Positions 43,006-51,984 of a stretch of 64,000 nt of DNA are shown piece after piece (the stretch's first letter is position 1; the number at the start of each line of letters is the position of its first letter). The DNA is from Mycetocola tolaasinivorans. Lineage in GTDB: Bacteria > Actinomycetota > Actinomycetes > Actinomycetales > Microbacteriaceae. The DNA lies in assembly GCF_003667565.1 (NCBI RefSeq), contig NZ_RCUX01000013.1, forward strand, positions 1 to 64,000, read 5' to 3'. The position numbers and the translations under genes were made by a program. The notes under the pieces were generated by a model. The model saw only the letters and a list, made by a program, of their open reading frames with translations. It made no database searches and was not told the DNA's origin.

Positions 43006-43055
43006 TCAACGCACAACGCCTCCCGTTCCAGAGAACGGGAGGCGTTGTGCGTTGA
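43006..43055. terminator. 23-bp perfect hairpin between convergent genes
   Basis: A 23-bp uninterrupted stem (43006-43028 with 43033-43055) and loop CAGA. No U-tract on either side. It sits between the small membrane gene and prs, which converge, so it may act as a bidirectional terminator. Confidence 0.6.
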
Positions 43056-43088
43056 CGCTATGACGCTATGACGCTATGACGCTATGAC
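43054..43088. repeat. Tandem octamer repeat, about 4.4 copies
   Basis: GACGCTAT repeated four times plus GAC, starting in the last bases of the long hairpin and ending at the prs stop codon. Perfect copies, so likely to vary in number by slippage. Confidence 0.9.
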
Positions 43089-44069
43089 CTAGGCGGCACC
43101 GTCGAACATCGAGGTGACCGAGCCATCCTCGAAGACCTCGTGGATCGCGCGGGCGAGCAGCGGCGCGATCGGCAGAATGGTGAGGGTGTCGAAGCGCTTG
43201 TGCTCGGGGATCGGCAGGGTGTCGGTGACAACAACCTCGTCGACACAGGCCGACTGCAGGATCTCGCTGGCGGGATCCGAGAAAACGGCGTGGGTTGCGG
43301 CCACGATCACGCGGGTTGCACCGTTGTCCTTGAGGGCCTGGGCCGCCTTGACGATGGTGCCGCCGGTGTCGATCATGTCGTCGACCAGGAGGCAGACGCG
43401 ACCATTGACGTTACCGACGATCTCGTGCACGGTGACCTGGTTGGCAACCAGCGGGTCACGACGCTTGTGGATGATGGCCAGCGGGGCATCCAGCTGGTCG
43501 CTCCACATGTCGGCCACGCGAACGCGGCCCATATCCGGGGAGACCACGGTGAGCTCGGACCGGTCGAGCGAGGCACGGAAGTGCTCAAGCAGAACCGGCA
43601 TCGCGAACAGGTGGTCGACGGGGCCGTCGAAGAAGCCCTGGATCTGCGAGGCGTGCAGGTCGACCGACATGATGCGGTTGGCACCGGCGGTCTTGAAGAG
43701 GTCGGCGACGAGGCGGGCGGAGATCGGCTCGCGTCCGCGGCCCTTCTTATCCTGACGTGCGTAGGGGTAGAACGGGGCGACCACGGTGATCCGCTTGGCG
43801 GAGGCACGCTTGAGGGCGTCGACCATGATCAGCTGCTCCATCAGCCACTCGTTGATGGGAGCGGTGTGAGACTGGATGACAAACGCATCACAACCACGCA
43901 CGCTCTCGTCGAACCGTGCGTAGATCTCACCGTTGGCGAAGGTTCGAGCGTCGGTCGGGACGAGCTCGGACCCGAGCGCTTCGGCTACTGCCTCTGCGAG
44001 CTCGGGGTGCGAGCGACCCGCGACCAGAACAAGACGCTTCTGACCATTCGTTTTAATGCCGGACACCAC
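43089..44069 (-). CDS. prs: Ribose-phosphate pyrophosphokinase
   Basis: 326 aa. PRPP synthetase features: DARTFANGEIYARFDESVRG, YARQDKKGRGREPISARL (ATP-loop), DLHASQIQGFF, and the PRPP-binding loop VCLLVDDMIDTGGTI. Makes PRPP for nucleotides, His and Trp. GTG start; 39 nt after glmU. Confidence 0.96.
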   Translation of the reverse strand: MVSGIKTNGQKRLVLVAGRSHPELAEAVAEALGSELVPTDARTFANGEIYARFDESVRGCDAFVIQSHTAPINEWLMEQLIMVDALKRASAKRITVVAPFYPYARQDKKGRGREPISARLVADLFKTAGANRIMSVDLHASQIQGFFDGPVDHLFAMPVLLEHFRASLDRSELTVVSPDMGRVRVADMWSDQLDAPLAIIHKRRDPLVANQVTVHEIVGNVNGRVCLLVDDMIDTGGTIVKAAQALKDNGATRVIVAATHAVFSDPASEILQSACVDEVVVTDTLPIPEHKRFDTLTILPIAPLLARAIHEVFEDGSVTSMFDGAA

Positions 44070-44108
44070 TCCTGCTTCCTGCCGGTCTCGACCGACGTTT
44101 CGCGTTAT

Positions 44109-45548
44109 TCAGTTATCTGCTGTGGGGGAATTGGCGGTCTCTGCCGCCAGTGCCGCCGCGCTTCCGGGACGCTTGGACTCGGTCCAGCCCTCGAGGTTGC
44201 GCTGCGGTGAAACGTTGATGGCGAGGCTCCCGGCCGGAACGTTTTTCCGAACCACGGTGCCCGCGCCCGAGTACGCGCCGTCTCCAATTGTAACCGGAGC
44301 GACGACCACACTGTGCGATCCGATCCGAACGTGGGAGCCCACGGTCGAGGATGCCTTGTTTACGCCGTCATAATTGGCGAAGATTGTGCCCGCACCAATG
44401 TTGGTTTCGTCACCGATGGTGGCGTCACCCACGTAGGACAGGTGGGGCACCTTTGAACCCGCACCGATGACGGCGTTCTTGGTCTCGACGAAACCGCCGA
44501 TCTTGCCGTTTGCACCCAGGATGGTGCCGGGGCGCAGGAACGTGAACGGGCCCACCGTGGCACCCGCACCGATGACGCTGTGGCTGGCTTCGGTGCGCTT
44601 CACCTCGGCACCCGCGCCCACCTCCACGGCGAACAGCGTGGTGTCCGGACCGATCACGGCGTCACTCTCGATCACGCTCGGGCCGAGGATCTGGGTGCCG
44701 GGCTTCAGGGTGACATCCGGTGCCAGGGTGGCCTGGACATCGATCCAGGTGGTGCGGGGGTCTTGAACGGTGACGCCGGCGCGCTGCCAGCGCTCGATGG
44801 TGACGGTGTTGAGGCGGGCGGCGGCGGCGGCCAGCTGGACGCGGTCGTTGATGCCCTCGACCTCCCAGGCATCGCTCACCGGAAGGGCCGCCACGGCCGC
44901 GCCGGCGGTCCGCAGCAGGCCGAGAACGTCGGTGACGTACTTCTCGCCCTGGGCGTTGTCGGTGGTGAGGGCCGCAAGCTGCTCGCGCAGCGCGGCGAAT
45001 CCGAAGAGGTAGATGCCGGCGTTGATCTCGCGCGCGGCGAGCTCCGCCTCGGTGGCGTCCTTGTGCTCAACGATGCGATCGAGTTCGCCATCGGCACCGC
45101 GGATGATGCGGCCGTAGCCGGTGGCGTCGTCAAGGATCGCGGAAAGAATGGTGGCGGAGGCGCCGGTCTCGCGGTGACGGGCGATGAGGTCGCCGAGGGT
45201 TTCGGCGGTGAGCAGCGGCACGTCGCCGTTCAGCACGAGGACATCCCCCGAGAAGCCCGCGGGCAGCGCCGCTACCGCGAGTTCAACCGCGCGTCCGGTG
45301 CCGGGAACGTCGTCCTGATCGACGATGAGTACGTCGGGGAGCTGCTCGGAGATCGAGGCGGCCACGAGGTCGCGTTCGTGGCGAACCACGGCGAGCACGT
45401 GCGCGGCTTCGAGACGACGAGCGGCTTCGACCACGTGCCCCACCACGGTGCGCCCACCCAGCGGGTGCAGCACCTTCGGGGTGCGGGACTTCATGCGGGT
45501 GCCCTGGCCAGCGGCAAGGACGATAACGGCGAGCTGCGAATCGGTCAC
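44109..45548 (-). CDS. glmU: Bifunctional UDP-GlcNAc pyrophosphorylase/GlcN-1-P acetyltransferase
   Basis: 479 aa. Uridyltransferase domain (~1-230) with LAAGQGTRMKSRTPKVLHPL; then the left-handed beta-helix acetyltransferase (hexapeptide repeats, ~250-450) with SYVGDATIGDETNIGAGTI and the catalytic His region. It makes UDP-GlcNAc for peptidoglycan. GTG start at 45546-45548. Confidence 0.96.
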   Translation of the reverse strand: MTDSQLAVIVLAAGQGTRMKSRTPKVLHPLGGRTVVGHVVEAARRLEAAHVLAVVRHERDLVAASISEQLPDVLIVDQDDVPGTGRAVELAVAALPAGFSGDVLVLNGDVPLLTAETLGDLIARHRETGASATILSAILDDATGYGRIIRGADGELDRIVEHKDATEAELAAREINAGIYLFGFAALREQLAALTTDNAQGEKYVTDVLGLLRTAGAAVAALPVSDAWEVEGINDRVQLAAAAARLNTVTIERWQRAGVTVQDPRTTWIDVQATLAPDVTLKPGTQILGPSVIESDAVIGPDTTLFAVEVGAGAEVKRTEASHSVIGAGATVGPFTFLRPGTILGANGKIGGFVETKNAVIGAGSKVPHLSYVGDATIGDETNIGAGTIFANYDGVNKASSTVGSHVRIGSHSVVVAPVTIGDGAYSGAGTVVRKNVPAGSLAINVSPQRNLEGWTESKRPGSAAALAAETANSPTADN

Positions 45549-45590
45549 TCGATTCCTTTCCTAGCGGGTTACTGCACGTTAAACACTACG

Positions 45591-45662
45591 CTCCGCCTCC
45601 AGGATTCGAACCTGGACCGGACAGCTCCAAAGGCTGCCGTGCTGCCGTTACACCAAGGCGGA
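45591..45662 (-). tRNA. tRNA-Gln(UUG)
   Basis: 72-nt cloverleaf: acceptor TCCGCCT/AGGCGGA, anticodon loop CTTTGGA (anticodon UUG), T-arm CCAGG-TTCGAAT-CCTGG, discriminator G; CCA is not encoded. It lies directly upstream of glmU on the same strand, a common actinobacterial order. Confidence 0.97.
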
Positions 45663-45876
45663 TCACGTCGAGGACGTGTGCTGTTCCAGTCTGCCAGATT
45701 CGCGAGGCCCTGACGGACGACAACGCGGTGCGCGGGGAACTTCTCCGCCGAAATGGTTCGGTGAGATCTTCACCTGACCGCGGGATCCGCGTGTTTCTGC
45801 GGTGATCGGCGCACCTCCGGAAGCCGTCACACGCCGACGCGGAGGGTGTGGATTTCCCGTCAATCCTGCAAAACTG

Positions 45877-45894
45877 TCTCGAAGTCGAGATAAT
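45877..45894 (+). promoter_or_regulatory. MarR-type operator overlapping a -10 element
   Basis: Perfect inverted repeat TCTCGA-AG-TCGAGA (45877-45890) followed by -10 GATAAT (45889-45894). The predicted transcript start falls on the ATG at 45901, and GGGAG directly abuts the ATG, too close to serve as Shine-Dalgarno, so a leaderless mRNA under autoregulation is likely. Confidence 0.55.
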
Positions 45895-45900
45895 AGGGAG

Positions 45901-46392
45901 ATGCCCGCACATCCGGATGAAGTCGATCTGATCGTGCGCTCGTGGGAACGCGAGCGCCCCGATCTCGATTTTGCACCCCTGCGGGTCCTCTCCCGAGTGG
46001 ATCGGCTGAGCCACCAGCTCGATGTCGCCCGGCGCGCGGCCTTCGCCGAACCGGGCCTCGAGCCCTGGGAGTTTGATGTCCTCGCCTCGCTACGCCGCGC
46101 GGGTTCCCCGTTTACGCTGAGCCCGAAGACCCTGCTGACGCAGAACCTGGTGTCGAGCGGCACCATGACCAACCGCATCGATCGGCTGGTTGCGCGCGGT
46201 CTGGTGCGCCGCGAAACCGATCCGAACGATGGCCGCGGCATCCTCGTGGTCATGACCGCCGCGGGCCGCGACGCGGTGGACGCCGCGATCTCCGCCCTGC
46301 TGGCCGCCGAGTCGCAGCTGCTCTCCGCCCTCAGCGAGCGGGAGCAGGAGGCACTGTCGGTGCTGCTGCGCCGCCTGGGTGTCGACTCCTAG
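45901..46392 (+). CDS. MarR-family regulator
   Basis: 163 aa. Winged HTH in the middle (~55-110): EPWEFDVLASLRRAGSPFTL, LTQNLVSSGTMTNRIDRLVA, then the wing RRETDPNDGRG. Flanking helices dimerise. No partner gene is next to it on either strand, so it may mainly autoregulate. Ligand unknown. Confidence 0.9.
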   Translation: MPAHPDEVDLIVRSWERERPDLDFAPLRVLSRVDRLSHQLDVARRAAFAEPGLEPWEFDVLASLRRAGSPFTLSPKTLLTQNLVSSGTMTNRIDRLVARGLVRRETDPNDGRGILVVMTAAGRDAVDAAISALLAAESQLLSALSEREQEALSVLLRRLGVDS

Positions 46393-46462
46393 CCAGCGCC
46401 CCCGAACCCGCGTGCCCTAGTCTGGCGTGCGCTCCCCGACCGCGCCCATGCGGCATACGCAA

Positions 46463-46498
46463 ACGCCCACCCGATTCCCGAGGGAACCAGGTGGGCGT
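46463..46498 (-). terminator. metI terminator
   Basis: ACGCCCACC/GGTGGGCGT arms with an internal TTCCC/GGGAA stem; TTTG follows on the minus strand. Confidence 0.7.
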
Positions 46499-46511
46499 CT
46501 TCGCGTTCGCT

Positions 46512-47171
46512 CTAGCGGCGCAGAACCTTGCGGGCCAGCCAGTTGCCGAGGAACTGGATGATCTGTACCAGGATGATCACCGCGACCAGCGCGGCAATGG
46601 TGACCGGGTCGTTGAAGGCGCGGTAGCCGTATTCGAGCGCGAACGTTCCGAGACCACCACCGGCGATCGTTCCGGCCAGTGCGGACATGTCCACGATGGC
46701 CACGAGTACGAAGGTGTAGCCGAGGATCAGGGGCCCGAGGGCCTCGCTGAGGATCACGGTAAAGATGACACGCAGGCGGGAGGCACCCACCGAGCGGGCG
46801 GCCTCGATGACGCCGGGCGACACCGTCAGAAGGTTCTGCTCGACGATACGGCTGATGCCGAACATCGCGGCCATCGACATCGTGAAGACCATCGCGGTAT
46901 TGCCGTTTCCGGTGCCGATGACGATGCGGGTTAGCGGCTGTAGCGCCACGAGGAAGATCAGGAACGGGATCGGCCGGAAGATGTTCACGATGATGTTCAG
47001 GATCGCGAAGATGACGCGGTTTTCCAGGATGTTGCCCGGCCGGGTTACATACAGAACGAGGCCGAGGATCAGACCGAAGAAACCACCGATCAGCAGCGCG
47101 AAGCTGACGATGTAGAGGGTTTCCCAGGTAGCGGTGAGCAGGTTGGGCAGGTACTTGATGACGTCATCCAT
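46512..47171 (-). CDS. metI: Methionine ABC transporter permease MetI
   Basis: 219 aa, five membrane helices. EAA loop EAARSVGASRLRVIFTVIL and the C-terminal VDMSALAGTIAGGGLGTFAL are typical of MetI. Its start overlaps the metN stop by one base. Part of the MetNIQ importer for methionine or related sulfur compounds. Confidence 0.92.
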   Translation of the reverse strand: MDDVIKYLPNLLTATWETLYIVSFALLIGGFFGLILGLVLYVTRPGNILENRVIFAILNIIVNIFRPIPFLIFLVALQPLTRIVIGTGNGNTAMVFTMSMAAMFGISRIVEQNLLTVSPGVIEAARSVGASRLRVIFTVILSEALGPLILGYTFVLVAIVDMSALAGTIAGGGLGTFALEYGYRAFNDPVTIAALVAVIILVQIIQFLGNWLARKVLRR

Positions 47172-48199
47172 CAGCGGGCCTCCACGATCTCGGTCAGCGC
47201 GGAAATCTCGGCGAAGGCGGACTCGATGGCCGCGTCGGCACCGGTTACGGCGATGGTCAGGTGGCCAAAGGTGCGGCCCTGAATGTCGTTGATACCGCCG
47301 TAGATCAGCTCGAATGAGAGCCCGGCGCGGGTGAGGATTTCAAACACGCGAGACTGGCCGGTGTCGCCGTCGAGGATCGAGACGGTGAAGATTCGGCCGG
47401 GGTGACGCTGCCGCAGTACGGCGAGCTCGTCGCCGGCGGGAATGCCGCGCACCACGGTGGAGACGAAGCGGCGTGTGGCTGCGTGCTGCGGGTTCGAGAA
47501 CACCGAGTAGACCTCGCCGTCCTCGATGACCCGGCCGTTTTCCATGACGGCCACGCGGGTGGCGATCTGCTGGATGACGTCCATCTCGTGGGTGATCACG
47601 ATGATGGTGATGCCGAGTTCCTGGTTGACCTTCTTAAGCAGGCCCAGTACCTCGTGCGTGGTCTCCGGGTCGAGCGCGCTCGTGGCCTCGTCGGCGAGCA
47701 GGATGCGCGGTGAGGTCGCGAGAGCGCGCGCAATACCCACGCGCTGTTTCTGGCCACCGGAGAGCTGGTCGGGGAACGACCTTGCCTTCTCGGTGAGGCC
47801 GACAAACGCGAGCAGTTCGTTTACCCGACGGATGCGTTCGGCCCGCGGTACGCCGGCCACCTTGAGCGGGTAGGCAATGTTTGCGCGCACGGACTTCGAG
47901 TTGAAGAGGTTGAACTGCTGGAAGATCATGCCCACGCCCAGGCGGAGCTTGCGCAGCTGGCCCTCGCGCATGGTCGTGACCTCGGCGCCATCCACCAGGA
48001 TGCTGCCCGAGGTGGCGGATTCGAGGGCGTTGATCAGGCGTACCAGTGTGGATTTTCCCGCACCGGAGTATCCGATGATGCCGTAAATCTCGCCCGCCTG
48101 AATATCCAGGGAGACGCCGTCGATCGCGGCAATCTGCTTTTTGCGATTGCTCGGATCCGGATATGTCTTGGTGACGTCGGTCAGGCTGACCAGTGCCAT
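47171..48199 (-). CDS. metN: Methionine ABC transporter ATPase MetN
   Basis: 342 aa. Walker A GYSGAGKSTLVR, signature LSGGQKQRVGIARAL, Walker B ILLADEATSALD, H-loop VITHEMDV; the C-terminal ~85 residues form the NIL/ACT-like domain that inhibits transport when methionine is high in the cell. ATG 48197-48199. Confidence 0.94.
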   Translation of the reverse strand: MALVSLTDVTKTYPDPSNRKKQIAAIDGVSLDIQAGEIYGIIGYSGAGKSTLVRLINALESATSGSILVDGAEVTTMREGQLRKLRLGVGMIFQQFNLFNSKSVRANIAYPLKVAGVPRAERIRRVNELLAFVGLTEKARSFPDQLSGGQKQRVGIARALATSPRILLADEATSALDPETTHEVLGLLKKVNQELGITIIVITHEMDVIQQIATRVAVMENGRVIEDGEVYSVFSNPQHAATRRFVSTVVRGIPAGDELAVLRQRHPGRIFTVSILDGDTGQSRVFEILTRAGLSFELIYGGINDIQGRTFGHLTIAVTGADAAIESAFAEISALTEIVEAR

Positions 48200-48359
48200 G
48201 CGTGTACTCCTCGCTACTGCGATTGCGGCGTAGCCGCTGCTTAGGTGTGTTCCCCCTACGGGCGGGGCCTCGGCGAAACTACCATGCCGGAGACGCCCGC
48301 GGGCGACGATCAGAGACTGTGTCTCTCATCGCCGCCCGGGGTGCGGTAGAACCGTCTGA

Positions 48360-49265
48360 CTACTTCGAAGCCTTGACGGTCTTCTCAACGTCGGCGAGGG
48401 TCTTCTCGAGGTCCGCTGCGGGGATCTTTGCGAAGACGGCGGTGCCGCCACTGACCTTCTGGACACCGTCCAGCACGGCCTGCGAGTTCTGGTAGATGTC
48501 AACGAGCTTCTTGTAGGTCTCGTTGTCCTTGTCCTTGGCGCGAACCGCGAACACATTGACGTAGGCCTGCGACTTGGGGTCGTCGGCGCTGTCCTTGGCG
48601 ATGGCGGAGTTGATGTCGATGCCTGCCTTGGAGGCGAAGTCGTTGTTGATCACGGCACCGGCCACGGCCGGGTCGTCCAGCTGCTGGGGCGCCAGCGAAC
48701 CGTCAACGGTGATGACCTTGACCTTCGAGCCATCCTCGATGTCGTCGGCCTTGGAGACGATCGAGCCGCCGTCCTTCAGCTTGACGAGACCGGCACCCTG
48801 CAGGGTGAGCAGGGCACGTGCCTGGTTGGAGTCATCGTTGGGGATCGCGATGGTCGCGCCCTCGGGGATGTCCTTGACGTCCTTGAACTTCTTCGAGTAG
48901 AGGGGCAGCGGGTAGATCGCGGTCGAACCGATCGGGGTCAGGTCTTCGCCCTTACCCACGTTGTACTGCGCCAGGTAGATGAGGTGCTGGAACTGGTTGA
49001 TGTCAACGTCGCCGTTGGTCAGTGCCGGGTTTACCTGCGGGTACTCGGTGAAGTTCTTGATCTCGATGTTGATGCCGGCCTTCTTGGCCTCTTCGGTGTA
49101 GGTGGCCCAGTAGGGGTCACTCGCTCCGACAACACCGATCTTGATTACCTTGTCGGCGTCCGCGGACTTGCCAGCCTCGGGGGTAGCTGACGAGGAGCAA
49201 CCAGCCAGCAGTGCAATCGCGGCCATTCCTGCGACAACTCCGGCGATTTTGTGCTTGATAGACAT
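48360..49265 (-). CDS. metQ: Methionine-binding lipoprotein MetQ (NlpA family)
   Basis: 301 aa. Signal MSIKHKIAGVVAGMAAI with lipobox LAGC (Cys ~23). NlpA signature segments KIGVVGASDPYW, VDINQFQHLIYL, AIPNDDSNQARALLTLQ. ATG 49263-49265 with AAAGGAAG 7 nt upstream. The 160 nt to metN hold no gene. No SAM riboswitch recognised upstream. Confidence 0.94.
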   Translation of the reverse strand: MSIKHKIAGVVAGMAAIALLAGCSSSATPEAGKSADADKVIKIGVVGASDPYWATYTEEAKKAGINIEIKNFTEYPQVNPALTNGDVDINQFQHLIYLAQYNVGKGEDLTPIGSTAIYPLPLYSKKFKDVKDIPEGATIAIPNDDSNQARALLTLQGAGLVKLKDGGSIVSKADDIEDGSKVKVITVDGSLAPQQLDDPAVAGAVINNDFASKAGIDINSAIAKDSADDPKSQAYVNVFAVRAKDKDNETYKKLVDIYQNSQAVLDGVQKVSGGTAVFAKIPAADLEKTLADVEKTVKASK

Positions 49266-49542
49266 CTGGGCTTCCTTTCTCCGCGAGCACTTCTCACGAT
49301 GTTTCAACCGTAGAGAAGCCCTGACGATAGCGGAAAACGGCCCGTAACAAACCGATACACGTTCCGTTTTATTCCCGGAATCTCGGGGATTTTTGCGACC
49401 CCTTGTAGCGACATCTGCGGCGTGGCGGATTTCGGCCTGGCGGGACCGGTTCGCCCGTTTAGGAGCAAAATCGCCCGTGACGCGCGCATCTCCCCCGCGT
49501 AGGGTGGGGGAAGGAACGTTCACGACACACGGGAGGAATCAC

Positions 49543-51276
49543 ATGCCAAGCATTGCCGAAACCATCGTCGAAACGATCAAGGATGCGGGGGTCAGGCGCG
49601 TCTACGGCCTCCCCGGGGACTCCCTCAACGGGTTCACCGATGCCCTGCGCAAGGACGGCACCATCGCCTGGCAGCACGTGCGTAACGAGGAGGCCGCGGC
49701 CTTCGCGGCGGCGGCCGAGGCTGGGCTAACCGGTCAGATCACCGTGTGCGCGGGTAGTTGCGGGCCCGGTAACACGCACCTTATTAACGGCCTCTTTGAT
49801 GCCAACCGAAGCCGGGTACCGGTCCTCGCGATCGCGGCGCAGATTCCAAGTGCCGAGATCGGAAGCGGATACTTCCAGGAGACCCACCCGCAGGAACTCT
49901 TCCGCGAGGCCTCGGTCTACACCGAGCTGGTGAGCGTGGCCGAGCAGGTGCCGTTTGTAATCGAGCGCGCGATGCGCATGGCGATCGAGCTGCGCGGGGT
50001 CGCGGTGGTAGTCATCCCGGGCGATATTCTCCTGCAGAGCAGCCCGAATGTTCGCCGCTCGGCCCCGATTGTGCACGCCCCGCGGATCACCCGCCCCGCC
50101 GACGACCTGCTCGCGCAGGCGGCGGAGATTCTCAACGGTTGCGAGGACGTCACGATCCTCGCCGGTGCCGGCACCGAGGGTGCCCACGATGAGGTCATTG
50201 CCCTGGCCGGACACCTCAAGGCCCCCATCGTGCACGCGCTCCGCGGCAAGGAGTTTATCGAATACGACAATCCCTACGACGTGGGCATGACCGGCCTGCT
50301 CGGATTCTCCTCGGGCTATCGCGCGATGGAAAATGCCGAGGTGCTGCTCATGCTCGGCACTGGTTTCCCCTATCGCCAGTTCTACCCATCGAAGGCGAAG
50401 ATCATCCAGGTTGATATTCGCGGTGAAAACCTCGGGCAGCACACCCCGATCGATCTGGGCCTCGTCGGCTCGGTCAAAGACACCGCCGCGGCCCTGCTGC
50501 CGCTGCTGCGCGAGCGCACCGATTCCAAACACCTCGATACCTCGCTCAAGCACTATCAGAAGGCACGCAAGGGTCTTGATGACCTCGCCACCAACGATAA
50601 AAACCGCACGCCAATCCACCCGCAGTATGTGGCGCGGCTCATCAGCGAGCTCGCAACCGACGATGCGGTGTTCATCCCCGATGTGGGCTCCCCCGTGGTG
50701 TGGGCCTCTCGCTACCTGAAAATGAACGGCAAGCGCCGCCTGATCGGCTCCTTCACCCACGGCACGATGGCAAACGCCGTGCCGCACGCCATCGGTGCGC
50801 AGTCAGCCTTCCCGGAACGCCAGGTGGTGGCGCTCTCCGGCGATGGCGGGCTCGCGATGCTGCTGGGCGAGCTGATCACGCTGCGCCAGCTGAAGCTGCC
50901 GGTCAAGGTCGTGGTGTTCAACAACTCCTCCCTCAACTTCGTGGAGCTGGAGATGAAGGCTGCGGGCTTCGTGACCTACGGCACCGGCCTCGATAACCCG
51001 AACTTCGCCGAGGTCGCCACCGCACTCGGCCTGCACGGTCAGCGTGTGGAAAACCCCGATGACCTCGAGGGCGCGCTGCGCACGGCGTTTGATCACGATG
51101 GCCCGGCGCTGGTCGAGGTGATGACCGCCCGCCAGGAGCTCTCGATTCCGCCCACCGTCACCGCCGCCCAGGCCAAGGGATTCACCCTCTACGCGCTGCG
51201 CACGATCCTCTCCGGTAACGGCGAGGAACTGCTCGACCTGGCCGAAACCAACCTGTTCCGCAGGCTGTTCAACTAG
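49543..51276 (+). CDS. poxB: Pyruvate oxidase (quinone), thiamine-dependent
   Basis: 577 aa. ThDP enzyme: N-terminal domain RVYGLPGDSLNGFTDALR with catalytic Glu in HVRNEEAAAFAAA; central FAD domain; C-terminal ThDP motif VALSGDGGLAMLLGELIT...NNSSLNF. It converts pyruvate to acetate and CO2, passing electrons to quinone at the membrane. Shine-Dalgarno GGGAGG before ATG 49543. Acetolactate synthase is the alternative, but length and the FAD/PoxB-like C-terminus favour PoxB. Confidence 0.88.
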   Translation: MPSIAETIVETIKDAGVRRVYGLPGDSLNGFTDALRKDGTIAWQHVRNEEAAAFAAAAEAGLTGQITVCAGSCGPGNTHLINGLFDANRSRVPVLAIAAQIPSAEIGSGYFQETHPQELFREASVYTELVSVAEQVPFVIERAMRMAIELRGVAVVVIPGDILLQSSPNVRRSAPIVHAPRITRPADDLLAQAAEILNGCEDVTILAGAGTEGAHDEVIALAGHLKAPIVHALRGKEFIEYDNPYDVGMTGLLGFSSGYRAMENAEVLLMLGTGFPYRQFYPSKAKIIQVDIRGENLGQHTPIDLGLVGSVKDTAAALLPLLRERTDSKHLDTSLKHYQKARKGLDDLATNDKNRTPIHPQYVARLISELATDDAVFIPDVGSPVVWASRYLKMNGKRRLIGSFTHGTMANAVPHAIGAQSAFPERQVVALSGDGGLAMLLGELITLRQLKLPVKVVVFNNSSLNFVELEMKAAGFVTYGTGLDNPNFAEVATALGLHGQRVENPDDLEGALRTAFDHDGPALVEVMTARQELSIPPTVTAAQAKGFTLYALRTILSGNGEELLDLAETNLFRRLFN

Positions 51277-51288
51277 CGTGCGAGACAT

Positions 51289-51328
51289 CCGTGGGCACCC
51301 GGTTTGTCCGGGCTGCCCACGGATTTTT
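51289..51328 (+). terminator. poxB terminator
   Basis: Stem CCGTGGGC-ACCCGG with CCGGG-CT-GCCCACGG, loop TTTGT, then ATTTTT. Confidence 0.85.
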
Positions 51329-51984
51329 CATCGTGCAGGAAACAGCTCCGCCGCCAGCACATCCCAGCCACCGAGGCTGCGTGCGTGCTTGCCCGCCTCG
51401 ACGATCAGGCCGTGATACTCGCGGTACTCGGGCACGCTGAAGCCCGCGGCCGAGGCCGTCGCGGACAGCGCGCGGCGGGCCGCGGGATAGCTGCCGGGTA
51501 CCGGGTAGCCCACGGCCGTGAGCATGCGGCGGGCGTAGGTGTCCCAGATGAAGGCCGGGCGGTCAAAGGCGTAGAGTCCGATCACGTCGGCGGTCTCGGG
51601 GCCGATTCCCGGCAGCGCGAGCAGTTCCTCGCGGAGCTCGGCATCTGTCCGAGCACGCACTCCTCCGTTCAGGGCGTCCGTCTCGACCACCCAGCGTGCG
51701 AGTGCCGCCGCCGAACGCGACTTCGCGGTCATGAAGCCACTCGATCGAATGACCTCGGCCAGTTGCTCGGCGGGGATTTCCGCAAGCGCAGCGGGCGACA
51801 GTAGCTCGCCCTCGCGCAGCGCCTCGATCGACCGCTCCACGTTTCGCCAGGCGGTGTTCTGCACCAGGATCGCGCCGACCATCATCTCGAACGGTGTTTC
51901 GGCCGGCCACCACCCGTCGGCGTCAAAACGCCCACGCAGCGTCTCAAAAATGAGGCGCTGCGTGGGCGGAATGACCGGGGTCAC
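51328..51984 (-). CDS. HhH-GPD DNA glycosylase (endonuclease III-like, no Fe-S cluster)
   Basis: 218 aa. Helix-hairpin-helix LLALPGIGPETADVIGLYAF (~118-137) followed by the catalytic Asp in FIWDTYARRML. The position of the Nth catalytic Lys (GRKTA) is Glu-Thr here (GPETA), and no C-terminal Cys cluster follows, so a monofunctional or altered glycosylase is predicted. Start overlaps the ABC-F stop (GTGA). Confidence 0.82.
   Translation of the reverse strand: MTPVIPPTQRLIFETLRGRFDADGWWPAETPFEMMVGAILVQNTAWRNVERSIEALREGELLSPAALAEIPAEQLAEVIRSSGFMTAKSRSAAALARWVVETDALNGGVRARTDAELREELLALPGIGPETADVIGLYAFDRPAFIWDTYARRMLTAVGYPVPGSYPAARRALSATASAAGFSVPEYREYHGLIVEAGKHARSLGGWDVLAAELFPAR

Noticed and set aside
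43054-43088. CRISPR-like repeat
   Set aside because: Units are 8 bp with no spacers; a simple tandem repeat.
49266-49542. Possible SAM or other methionine riboswitch upstream of metQ
   Set aside because: No SAM-I, SAM-II or SAM-IV core was recognised in the 277-nt gap; only weak promoter-like elements.
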